This document shows, piece by piece, positions 7,873 through 16,275 of a stretch of 64,000 nt of DNA (its first letter is position 1; each line of letters begins with the position of its first letter). The position numbers were made by a program, and so were the translations under genes. The notes under the pieces are model-generated. The model saw nothing but the letters and a program-made list of their open reading frames with translations, did no database searches and was not told the origin of the DNA. The stretch comes from Pseudoxanthomonas suwonensis. GTDB taxonomy: Bacteria > Pseudomonadota > Gammaproteobacteria > Xanthomonadales > Xanthomonadaceae. The stretch spans positions 1,302,001 through 1,366,000 of the forward strand of contig NZ_CP011144.1 of NCBI RefSeq assembly GCF_000972865.1, written 5' to 3'.

Positions 7873-8334
7873 ATGGCCGGGGTCGTATCCATCCAATTCA
7901 CGCAGGAACAGGCGCGCACGCTCACCGGCGTTACGCCTGAAACCGTCCGGCACTGGCGCAAGGTCGTCCCGTACCTGTCCGCCAAGACCGGCAAGGCGGC
8001 GCGGTACTCCTTCCCTGAATTGGTGGGCTTAGCCGCCACCAATGAATTGGTGAAGACTCTGGGTGTCCACATCGCTACCGTCAGCGGCGGGGTCGATGCG
8101 CTTTTTCGTCTTCTGATGAGCGGCAATGCTTCGGCTTTCCAAGAAACCGTTGCAGTCGTCACTGCGGACAAGGCTGCCCTAGAGACGAAAATCATCGCCG
8201 GCGAACACAGCGCCTTGATGGTGCCGTTAAAGCCGCTAGTGTCGCGCATCCAGCAGAGCATGTTGCCCGCTTTGCCGAACACGACACAGACCGCGCTGCC
8301 GTTTCCGCCCAAGATCATCCGGAGTCGGTCGTGA
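7873..8334 (+). CDS. MerR-like helix-turn-helix protein, first gene of the methylase module
   Basis: The 153-residue protein starts with a winged-HTH of MerR type: FTQEQARTLTGVTPETVRHW, then a wing GKAARYSFPELVGLAATNEL. A helical region follows, and the tail is proline-rich. It probably binds DNA and may autoregulate the operon, or act as a specificity partner for the methylase. Its TGA overlaps the GTG start of the methylase gene (GTGA), so the two are translationally coupled. I took the ATG at 7873 because the HTH begins directly after it; the much longer upstream frame has no recognisable content. Confidence 0.75.
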   Translation: MAGVVSIQFTQEQARTLTGVTPETVRHWRKVVPYLSAKTGKAARYSFPELVGLAATNELVKTLGVHIATVSGGVDALFRLLMSGNASAFQETVAVVTADKAALETKIIAGEHSALMVPLKPLVSRIQQSMLPALPNTTQTALPFPPKIIRSRS

Positions 8335-11291
8335 GCATCACAACACTTGAACAAGTGTTGGAAGCGACTGGCTATTACCCGGATGGCCAGCCGGCGCCCG
8401 GCTTGCATCTGGGCGAAGATGCGCGTGCCCAGCGCCGGGGCAAGGACTTCGCACCCGATGCTTCCTGGCGTAGTCCGTCGTCCCTGACCGTCTACTTCAA
8501 GTTTGAAGAGAAACTGCCGCAGGACGAACTCGTCAGTCAATGGCGCCGAGAAATCTGGAACGAGGGATTCGCACCGCTGCTCTGGGTCATCTCCCCTGAG
8601 CGCATCGATCTCTACAACGGATTCGGAGTGCCGCAGCGGGAAGGCGATGCCCAGAAGCATCTGATCCGGACGTTTGAGAACGTTGATGCATCCTTGGCCG
8701 AGTTGGAAGCATTGGCCGGCCGCTTGGCGATCGAAACCGGGCAATTCTGGACACAGGCCTCCAAAGTCGATCGCAAGACCAGCGTCGATCAAAAACTGCT
8801 GTCGGATCTGGCCGCGCTCGAACGCGACCTGGTCGAGGCCGATCTCGGGCGCGATGCGGCGCAAGCGCTGATCGGCCGTGTGGTCTTCACTCAGTATCTG
8901 ATTGATCGCGGCATCGTCACGACCAGCAAGCTCAAGAAGCTTGGCGGACACACATCGTTTCCCGACATCCTGCGCGACCGGGATGCAACCGGCCTGCTAT
9001 TCAATTGGCTGAGTCAAACATTCAATGGCGACATGTTCCCGCCGTCTTCAATCCGGAACACCCCTGCGAAGCGGCATCTGGTTCGCGTTGCCGAGTTTCT
9101 GGAAGCTGTCGACCCGGATAGCAGACAGACAAGTCTGTTCCCGTATCAGTTCGATGTCATCCCCGTTGAACTCATCAGCTCGATATACGAACAGTTCGCG
9201 CATTCCGGGGCCGACGGTGGCTCGCGTCGATCCAATGCCGCTCTCAGTAATGGAGTTCACTACACACGCCTCTCGGTGGTATCACTGGTGTTGGACGAGG
9301 TGATGCAGGATCTGACAGGCGAGGAAACAGTGCTCGATCTCACCTGCGGCTCTGGCGTGTTCCTGGTCGAAGCGCTGCGAAGGCTGGTGCATCTGCGCGC
9401 GGCCGACAAGCCGCCTACCAGGGAGATGGTCCGATCGACACTCTACGAGCAGGTTTACGGCGTAGACATCAGTGAGGCTGCCGTCCGCGTGGCAGCATTC
9501 AGCCTTTACTTGGCGGCGTTGGAGCTCGACCCCGATCCGCGGCCGCCACGTGCATTGAAGTTCCAGCCGCTCATCGGCAGAACGCTGTTCGTTGCGGATG
9601 CGCGCACGGTGGAATACGAGAGCGGCGGCACCCTCTTTACCAGCCTAGATGGCGATCTCAAGCGATTCGATCTGATCGTTGGGAATCCCCCTTGGAGCTT
9701 CAAAGGCCATGCCGGTACCGAGGCTAGACGCAAGACACGCGTCGCCGGCATCCCGGCCCAGCCACGTGGAGAAGGGCTGGATTTCGTATTGCGGGCCATC
9801 GAGTTCTCACACGAGAAAACCCGCTTCGGCGTGATCCTGAGTGCGCTTCCGTTCTTCAGCCGAAGCGGCACCGGTATGGCCGCGGCGCTCCATGTCATGC
9901 GCTCGCTCGCCCCCATTACGCTCGTCAACTTGTCAAACCTGTGCAGCTGGTTGTTCGCAACGGCCACGATGCCGGCAGTTGTTCTCTTCGCCAGGCACCG
10001 CCCACAGCGTGCGGATCAAGTAACGGTGGTCCAGATACCTTGGGCCGCCAGTGGCTCAAAGAGCCATACTTTTGAAGTCTCGCCCAGCGATATCATCAGA
10101 TTGTCACTGGCGGATATCGAAGCGCAGCCAACCAAGCTGAAAGCCGCGGCCATAGGCCGTCGGCGCGACATCGCGCTGCTCGACGCGCTCTCATCGGCCT
10201 ACTCCACGCTCGGAGTCCAGTTCGAGTCGATTGATTCGGAACTTAACGTCGGGCTGATTCGTGGATTGCCCAAGAACCAGACTCGCGACGGGCGCCACCT
10301 CAAAGGCCTGGAGCTTTTGGAAGCCGACGACATCGAGCCATTCCGGATCCCCGCTGTGTTGCCCCTGTTTCGGCAGACGAAGGCGCAATGGCCTCGCTCC
10401 CGAGACATCTACCGCGCTCCGATCCTGATTATCAAGGAGACCCTGAGTGCAGGACCCAGACCGATCGTCGCTGTTGCGGATCGTGATCTGGTCTATACCA
10501 ATGCCTATTTCGGCGCTGCTATGCCAGCGGCCGACCCGCGCATCGCTCATCTGCTTGCGGCGATCCTTTCGTCTTCGCTGGCATCATGGTTCTTCCTGAT
10601 GTCCGCCTCGGAGTTCGGGATTTGGAAGCGACGTTTACTGCGACACGACGTGTCGCTCATGCCCGCGCCTGCGCTAAGGGATGCCGTCAAGTCGGATGCC
10701 GGCAAGAAGCTTTTGAAGATCGGCAGTAAGCTCCAGCGGGCCGATCCTGCCGAAGCCGATTGGCAGAACCTTGATGACGCGGTGTTCGATCTGTACGGAA
10801 TCGACGACACGGATCGTGTTGTCGTACTCGACGGGCTGTACCGCGCTGGATGGCAATGGCAGGCGGGCCGGGAAGACTCCGTTGCCAACGTGAATCCCGC
10901 CGAACTGTTCGACTATGCAAACACCTTCATGGACGTTATCGGTGGTTGGTTGTCGGCCCGCAACAAGCGTCATATACGTGCGGAAGTTCTCAACCTGTCG
11001 CAGCACTCGGCTCTCAAGGTCGTACGCTTTGTCCTCGACGACGGTTCCGGCACCGCCACCATCCAAACTGTCCAGGCAGACGGCGGCCTTGAAGACGTTC
11101 TCGCCCGCATCAGTAAGCGCATGAACGTCAGGATCGCAACGGCGTTGAGCGCGACCCGCGAGCTGAGAATTCACGGGCGCAATGAGGTCGTCATCATCAA
11201 GCCGGCTGCCAAGCGCTATTGGATGAAGATTGTTGCCCTGGAGGATGCGGATGCGGTCGTGGCAGAGAGCTTTTCCGGGAGCCGCGCTTGA
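8331..11291 (+). CDS. N6-adenine-specific DNA methyltransferase, large
   Basis: A 986-residue class I SAM-dependent methylase. Motif I is VLDLTCGSGVFLVEALRRL (about residues 333-351) and motif IV is DLIVGNPPWSF (about 448-458); NPPW marks amino-methylation, most likely of adenine. The N-terminal ~300 residues contain a region like the helical/nuclease-like N termini of type I HsdM and type IIG enzymes, and the ~450 residues after motif IV probably hold target recognition. I see no helicase motif. It starts with GTG overlapping the HTH gene and ends in TTGA overlapping the next gene, so the three are one unit. It probably modifies host DNA against the downstream nuclease. Confidence 0.85.
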   Translation: MSITTLEQVLEATGYYPDGQPAPGLHLGEDARAQRRGKDFAPDASWRSPSSLTVYFKFEEKLPQDELVSQWRREIWNEGFAPLLWVISPERIDLYNGFGVPQREGDAQKHLIRTFENVDASLAELEALAGRLAIETGQFWTQASKVDRKTSVDQKLLSDLAALERDLVEADLGRDAAQALIGRVVFTQYLIDRGIVTTSKLKKLGGHTSFPDILRDRDATGLLFNWLSQTFNGDMFPPSSIRNTPAKRHLVRVAEFLEAVDPDSRQTSLFPYQFDVIPVELISSIYEQFAHSGADGGSRRSNAALSNGVHYTRLSVVSLVLDEVMQDLTGEETVLDLTCGSGVFLVEALRRLVHLRAADKPPTREMVRSTLYEQVYGVDISEAAVRVAAFSLYLAALELDPDPRPPRALKFQPLIGRTLFVADARTVEYESGGTLFTSLDGDLKRFDLIVGNPPWSFKGHAGTEARRKTRVAGIPAQPRGEGLDFVLRAIEFSHEKTRFGVILSALPFFSRSGTGMAAALHVMRSLAPITLVNLSNLCSWLFATATMPAVVLFARHRPQRADQVTVVQIPWAASGSKSHTFEVSPSDIIRLSLADIEAQPTKLKAAAIGRRRDIALLDALSSAYSTLGVQFESIDSELNVGLIRGLPKNQTRDGRHLKGLELLEADDIEPFRIPAVLPLFRQTKAQWPRSRDIYRAPILIIKETLSAGPRPIVAVADRDLVYTNAYFGAAMPAADPRIAHLLAAILSSSLASWFFLMSASEFGIWKRRLLRHDVSLMPAPALRDAVKSDAGKKLLKIGSKLQRADPAEADWQNLDDAVFDLYGIDDTDRVVVLDGLYRAGWQWQAGREDSVANVNPAELFDYANTFMDVIGGWLSARNKRHIRAEVLNLSQHSALKVVRFVLDDGSGTATIQTVQADGGLEDVLARISKRMNVRIATALSATRELRIHGRNEVVIIKPAAKRYWMKIVALEDADAVVAESFSGSRA

Positions 11292-11941
11292 GGATCCCCT
11301 ACGACGCGCCAGCCCCTTTGGGCAAGGAGTTCATTGAGCTGGCGCCCGAGGTGACGGCCGCTATCTTGCTTACCCTTGTCGCGGGTTGGAAGCACGCTGT
11401 CGCTTCCACTGACGCGCATGCCAACGCGGGCGAAGTGCTGATAACGGAACGGCTTCGCGACGGCATGCGTAGCACGCTGAAATCGGGGAGTCTTCCGTGG
11501 GCTAAGACCATGGTCATTCTGCCCGGAACGGAATCACGCTCGTCGGCGGCAGTGTTGCCTGATGGTCGGACCGATATACCCATTATGCTGATTGAAATTT
11601 TCGTGCGTACGCAAGAGCACGATCCGCATGCGATTATCGAATGCAAACGTATCTCGGGATCGGACACACATCTCTGCCGAGAGTATGTCGTGGAGGGGAT
11701 CGACAGATTTCGCACTGGCAAGTACGGCTACAATCATGCAATCGGATTTATGGCCGGCTACGTCATATCGGGGACAACCGATGAAGCGGTATCCGGCGTC
11801 AACGCATATCTCTCGCGCACATCGCGTAAAACAGAGCACCTAGCCCTTGCCGATGCGTGCGATGCTCCTACCTGGATCAGCAAACATTCCCGCCCATCAT
11901 CGTCTCAGATCGCGTTGCATCATGCGCTTTTCAATTGTTAG
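11288..11941 (+). CDS. putative PD-(D/E)XK nuclease of the methylase module
   Basis: The 217-residue protein carries DIPIMLIEIF and then DPHAIIECKR (about residues 111-121), an Asp-x-Glu-x-Lys arrangement typical of PD-(D/E)XK restriction nucleases; REYVVEGIDRF follows as a possible QxxxY-like helix. I did not recognise a named family. The start is set by a TTG that overlaps the methylase stop (TTGA); the longer frame from 11219 lies within the methylase gene. Base composition is lower in GC than the flanking chromosome. Pairing with a methylase and an HTH protein suggests a restriction-modification role, which is inference. Confidence 0.6.
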   Translation: MRIPYDAPAPLGKEFIELAPEVTAAILLTLVAGWKHAVASTDAHANAGEVLITERLRDGMRSTLKSGSLPWAKTMVILPGTESRSSAAVLPDGRTDIPIMLIEIFVRTQEHDPHAIIECKRISGSDTHLCREYVVEGIDRFRTGKYGYNHAIGFMAGYVISGTTDEAVSGVNAYLSRTSRKTEHLALADACDAPTWISKHSRPSSSQIALHHALFNC

Positions 11942-12500
11942 ACGGATTTCTCGCTGACTTCAGTTGCCGTCTAAGCAACGCTGCCACGCATTGTGGCCTG
12001 TCGAACGATTCAAGTGCACAATTGGGGCGATCTCTGCTTCAGAACCCGCGAGCTGGCCGTAGCTTTGACGGTAACACTGGAAGCAGAAGTCGCAAAAGCC
12101 ATTGTATTTCATCCACTTACAACTGCTTTTCGAGAGCACCCATAGCCACCATCGCCATCCGCTCCCTCGCGGACACTTTCCCCCTCGCAATGCCTTGCGC
12201 TCACATCCGATGCGATGTGCGGAACGGCGGCACCTGCGCCCTGCTGCGCGATCGGGACAGAAACCCGGCAAACCGTACTCGCGGCCCTAAAAAAAAGCCG
12301 CGCCGAAACCTCTGGCGCGGCCGGTGCCTTCCGGGAGAGACGGCTGAAAACGTTGCTCGATCCGCTCGGGATCGGGTCGGAAACGGAGAGGCCACGCCTT
12401 AGGCACGCCGGTGTGCAATGGCCCGGGCGGCACGCTCAGACCCGGCCCGGGGACGTGCCGCGCGCGACGCTTCCGCAGCACGCCATGGGCGGCAGCCTGC
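11942..12500. other. probable junction between the mobile element and the chromosome
   Basis: About 560 bp without a gene I can support. Composition rises from the lower GC of the element to the high GC of the glycosidase locus. No integrase, tRNA gene or clear direct repeat is visible, so the exact element boundary is unknown. The only defined feature is the minus-strand terminator at 12297-12321. Confidence 0.45.
12297..12321 (-). terminator. intrinsic terminator downstream of the glycosidase operon
   Basis: GCCGCGCC (12297-12304) pairs perfectly with GGCGCGGC (12314-12321) around a 9-nt loop. On the minus strand it is followed by eight U residues. It lies about 180 nt after the GH3 stop and would end the TonB receptor-GH1-GH3 transcript. 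Confidence 0.8.
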
Positions 12501-14777
12501 TCATGGCCCCGCTTCATCCAGGCGCACGCTGCCGACCAGGTCGCGCTGGCCGGCGGACCGCCCGACGAACAGCGCGTAGCGGCCCGCGGGCCGATGCCAG
12601 CCCGACTCTTGGTTCCATGACGCCAGCAGGCGCGGGTCGGCGTGGAGGGTGATCTGCCTGGATTCGCCCGGCTGCAGCTCCACCCGCGCCCAGCCGGCCA
12701 GGCGATGGGTGCGGCCCGGCGGGGCGACGTAGAGCTGGGCCACTTCCACGCCCGCGCGCGTGCCGGTGTTGCGCAGGGTGAAGGTGGCGCTGAGCTGCTT
12801 GCCGCCCCTGGCCTTCAGCCGGCCGTAGTCGAAGGTGGTGTAGGTCAGGCCATGGCCGAAGGCGAACAGCGGGGTGGCGCCGGTGCGCTCGTACCAGCGG
12901 TAGCCGACGTCGCTGCCTTCGTTGAACACCACCGGGAAGCCGTCCGCCTGCTGGTTGTGGAGGAAGTTCTCCTGCACCCCGGCCTGGTCGGACCCGGGGA
13001 TCACCGGACGCGGCAGCTGCTCCGCGCCGGCCGGGAAGGTCATGGGCAGGCGGCCTTCCGGGGACGCGTCGCCGGACAGCAGCCGGGCGATCGCGGTGCC
13101 GCCACGCTGGCCGGGGTACCAGGCCTGCAGCACGGCGCCCACCTGGTCGAGCCACGGCATCGCGATGGGATTGCCGGTCTGCAGCACCACCACGGTGCCG
13201 GGGCGCGCGGTGGCAACCTGGGCGATCAGTGCGTCCTGCCCGTGCGGCAGGCTGAAGTCCGCGGCATCCTTGCCCTCGGTCTCGGACCGGACCGCGAACA
13301 CGATGGCCACGTCCGATCCGGCCGCCAGCTCCGCGGCGCGCGCCGGATCGGTGCCGTCGTCGAACCGGACCTGCGCGCCGGGCAAGAGCTTGCGCAGCGC
13401 GGCCAGCGGGGCGTCGGCGGTGCCATAGACCGGCGCAAGCAGCGTCCGCAGCCCTTCCAGGCCGCGCGTGTCGGTAAAGCTGCCGCCGTACGGACGCACC
13501 GACGAGGATCCGCCGCCACCGCCGGTCAGCACGCCCCGATCGGCGAAACCGCCGATCACCGCCACCGTCTTCACCTGGTCCGACAGCGGCAGCACCCCGT
13601 TGTTCTTCAACAGGACCGAGCCGGAAAGCGCGACCTGCTCGGCGATCGCCGCATGCGCATCGCGGTCGATGGCGCCGCCCGGCTCCGCCGGATCGTCGAC
13701 GGCGCCGGTCGCGAACAGGCTGCGCACGATGCGGTGCGCCGACTCGGCCACCCGCGCGGCCGGGACTTCGCCCTGCTCCACCGCGTCCCTCAGGCCGGCG
13801 AAGTGCGGGTGGTCCTGCGGCGCCTCCTGATCCAGCCCGGCCTGCAGCGACGGCGCGAGGCTGTGCACCGCGCCCCAGTCGGACATCACCCAGCCCGGGT
13901 ACTTCCACTCCTGGCGCAGCACCTGGTCGAGCAGGAAGCCGTTCTCGCAGGCGTAGTCGCCGTTGATCCGGTTGTAGGCGCACATCACCGAGCCGGGCTG
14001 GCCCAGGTCGATGGCGATCTTGAACGCCAGCAGGTCGGACTCGCGCAGCGCCGCCTCGTCGATCTGCGCGTCGTGCACGAAGCGGCCGGTCTCCTGCGCG
14101 TTAAGCGCGAAGTGCTTGGTGGTGGACACCATGTGGTGGCTCTGGATGCCGGCGATCTGCTCGCCCGTCACCAGACCGGCCAGCAGCGGATCCTCGCCGG
14201 CATACTCGAAGTTGCGTCCGTTGCGCGGCTCGCGGGTCAGGTTCACGCCGCCGGCGAGCTGGATGTTGAAGCCCTTGGCGCGTGCCTCGGCGCCGATCAT
14301 GCCGCCGGCGGTACGCGCCAGCGCCGGATCGAAGGCCGCGGCGAGCGCCAGCGTCGCCGGCAGCGCGGTGGCTTCGTCGCCCCGGCGCAGGATGCCGCCC
14401 AGGTTGCCCACGCCCATGCCGGCGTCGGACATCTGCTGCGCGGGCAGGCCCAGCCGCGGGATCGCCGGAACGAAACCGGCCGAACCCAGCGCGCCCGGCG
14501 GCGTCGCCTTGCGCATCGACTCGGGGATGGTGGGCGGCAGGGGAATGCCGGCCGAGAGCAGTCCGAATCCGGGCTGCGTGCGCATCAGCGAGATCTGCTC
14601 GTCCAGCGTCATCGCCTCGACCAGCAGGCGTGCGCGTTCGTCCGCCGGCAGCCGGCGATCGCTCCAGGGGAACGCCTGGGCCGCGGTGTCCGCGGTCGCG
14701 GCGCCGGCGAGGCTGCAGGCGCCCAGGGCCCCGGCCACCAGGGCGCCACCCAGGATCTGCTTGACGGTCTTGCTCAT
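12501..14777 (-). CDS. glycoside hydrolase family 3 beta-glucosidase, secreted
   Basis: The 758-residue protein has a signal peptide (residues 1-25, ALGACSLAGAATADT; the cysteine could also be a lipobox), the GH3 N-terminal barrel with KHFALNAQETGR and the nucleophile aspartate in WVMSDWGAVHS, the C-terminal alpha/beta sandwich, and a terminal fibronectin-III-like domain (RNTGTRAGVEVAQLYV). Length and order match periplasmic GH3 beta-glucosidases. It cleaves beta-linked terminal sugars from oligosaccharides. The start at 14777 has a GGAAGG site 8 nt upstream. It is the third gene after a TonB receptor and a GH1 enzyme, so it likely completes breakdown of an imported or periplasmic beta-glycoside. 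Confidence 0.92.
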   Translation of the reverse strand: MSKTVKQILGGALVAGALGACSLAGAATADTAAQAFPWSDRRLPADERARLLVEAMTLDEQISLMRTQPGFGLLSAGIPLPPTIPESMRKATPPGALGSAGFVPAIPRLGLPAQQMSDAGMGVGNLGGILRRGDEATALPATLALAAAFDPALARTAGGMIGAEARAKGFNIQLAGGVNLTREPRNGRNFEYAGEDPLLAGLVTGEQIAGIQSHHMVSTTKHFALNAQETGRFVHDAQIDEAALRESDLLAFKIAIDLGQPGSVMCAYNRINGDYACENGFLLDQVLRQEWKYPGWVMSDWGAVHSLAPSLQAGLDQEAPQDHPHFAGLRDAVEQGEVPAARVAESAHRIVRSLFATGAVDDPAEPGGAIDRDAHAAIAEQVALSGSVLLKNNGVLPLSDQVKTVAVIGGFADRGVLTGGGGGSSSVRPYGGSFTDTRGLEGLRTLLAPVYGTADAPLAALRKLLPGAQVRFDDGTDPARAAELAAGSDVAIVFAVRSETEGKDAADFSLPHGQDALIAQVATARPGTVVVLQTGNPIAMPWLDQVGAVLQAWYPGQRGGTAIARLLSGDASPEGRLPMTFPAGAEQLPRPVIPGSDQAGVQENFLHNQQADGFPVVFNEGSDVGYRWYERTGATPLFAFGHGLTYTTFDYGRLKARGGKQLSATFTLRNTGTRAGVEVAQLYVAPPGRTHRLAGWARVELQPGESRQITLHADPRLLASWNQESGWHRPAGRYALFVGRSAGQRDLVGSVRLDEAGP

Positions 14778-14847
14778 GTGTTGCGTCCTTCCTTCATCTG
14801 TCCAGGGGTATTGCCGCCGGCGCCGCTGCGCGCGGGGCGGCACGGCC

Positions 14848-16188
14848 TCATCGAGCGATTCCACGGGCCGCCCAGCCGGCGCGCGCGATGCGCCCCAGGT
14901 GCGCCGCGCTGGGCTTGGGCGTGCGCGCGAAGGTGGAACGGTCCACCGCCACCAGCCCGAAGCGCGGGCCGAAGCCGTGCACCCATTCCCAGTTGTCCAG
15001 CAGCGACCAGTGCACGTAGCCGCGCAGGTCGATGCCGTCGCGCAGGCACCCGGCCAGGCCCTCCAGCGCGCGGTCGATGAACGCCACCCGGCGGCTGTCG
15101 TCCTCGCTGGACACGCCGTTCTCGGTGACGTAGATCGGCTTGTTCCAGTGCGCTGCGACCGTGCGCACCACCGCGGCCAGCGATTCGGGCGCGTAGGGAT
15201 AACCCATCTGGGTCATCTCCACGTCGGCGGGCAGCGGCAGGTCGGTGTCCTCGCCGACCTCGGTCCAGGTGTAGTTCTGCACGCCGACCCAGTCCCCGTC
15301 GGCCTGCAGCCACGGCAGCATCGCCGTGGAGTGCTTGCGCGCGATGTTGCGCGGATCGCCGCGCTCCTCGTTGAGCGCCAGGGTCACGCCGATGGGGATG
15401 CGTCCGCCGGATTCGGCGCGCACCGCCGCGCAGGCCTCGTCGTGCGCCTCGATCATGATCGGCTGCTGGACCTGGGCGCTGCCCAGCATCGGCGGTGCGA
15501 ACTGCTCGGCGCCGATCGCCTTGGCCGCCAGCTGGCGCGCGCCGGCAATCAGCGGGCGCAGCGGCCGGATCGCCGGCGACCAGGCCAGCAACGCGCCCAG
15601 GTTGGGCTCGTTGAAGGTGGTGGCCATGCCGATCAGGTCGCCCAGCTCGCGGGTCAGCAGGCGGCAGTAATCCACGTAGGGCGCGATGCCCTCGCGCGTC
15701 TCGAAGCCGCCGGCGGCGGCGAACCAGCGCGGCGAGGTGAAGTGCACGAAAGTGACCATCGGCAGCATGCCGTGTGCACGGATGGCTTCCAGCACGCGCC
15801 GGTAGTAGGCCAGCGCGGCGCGCGACACCTGGCCGCGCTCGGGCTCGATCCGCGACCACTCGATCGAGAACCGGTAGGTGTTGAAACCCAGCGAAGCGGT
15901 GAGGGCGATGTCGTCGAACACGCGGTGGTAGCTGTCCACCGCATCGCCCGACGGGTCCTTGAAGATGCTCGGCTTGGTGTGCTCCATCACCCACAGGTCG
16001 CTGGCGACGTTGCCGCCCTCGGTCTGGTAGGCCGCGCCCGCCACGCCCCACAGGAAGCCCTGCCCGCGGCCGGGCACGGACGGCGGCCTGCCGGCGGCAC
16101 GCGCGCCGGCAATGCCGCCGGCCACCAGGACGCCACCGGCCAGGCCGGCGCCGATCCGTTTCAATGCCTCGCGGCGTTCGTATCGCAT
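14848..16188 (-). CDS. glycoside hydrolase family 1 beta-glycosidase with Tat-like signal
   Basis: The 446-residue protein begins with a twin-arginine-like leader (ERREALKRIGAG followed by a hydrophobic stretch), so it is probably exported folded. The GH1 barrel shows FLWGVAGAAYQTEG, the acid/base motif TTFNEPN, and the nucleophile motif YVTENGVSS; VHWSLLDNWEWVHGF is the conserved aglycone/sugar site. The start at 16188 has GGAGG upstream; the longer frame to 16275 is not supported. It lies between the TonB receptor and GH3 genes on one strand with gaps of 70-90 nt, so all three act on the same glycoside. Confidence 0.92.
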   Translation of the reverse strand: MRYERREALKRIGAGLAGGVLVAGGIAGARAAGRPPSVPGRGQGFLWGVAGAAYQTEGGNVASDLWVMEHTKPSIFKDPSGDAVDSYHRVFDDIALTASLGFNTYRFSIEWSRIEPERGQVSRAALAYYRRVLEAIRAHGMLPMVTFVHFTSPRWFAAAGGFETREGIAPYVDYCRLLTRELGDLIGMATTFNEPNLGALLAWSPAIRPLRPLIAGARQLAAKAIGAEQFAPPMLGSAQVQQPIMIEAHDEACAAVRAESGGRIPIGVTLALNEERGDPRNIARKHSTAMLPWLQADGDWVGVQNYTWTEVGEDTDLPLPADVEMTQMGYPYAPESLAAVVRTVAAHWNKPIYVTENGVSSEDDSRRVAFIDRALEGLAGCLRDGIDLRGYVHWSLLDNWEWVHGFGPRFGLVAVDRSTFARTPKPSAAHLGRIARAGWAARGIAR

Positions 16189-16275
16189 CGGGTTCCTCCT
16201 CCCTTGTTTTCGCGCGCCGGGCCAGGCCGCGCGCACGCTTGCCGCCCCGGCGCATCGCCGGGACGGCAATGCCAC

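Noticed and set aside
11942..12500. tRNA gene as integration site at the element boundary
   Set aside because: I found no cloverleaf-like sequence or CCA end here.
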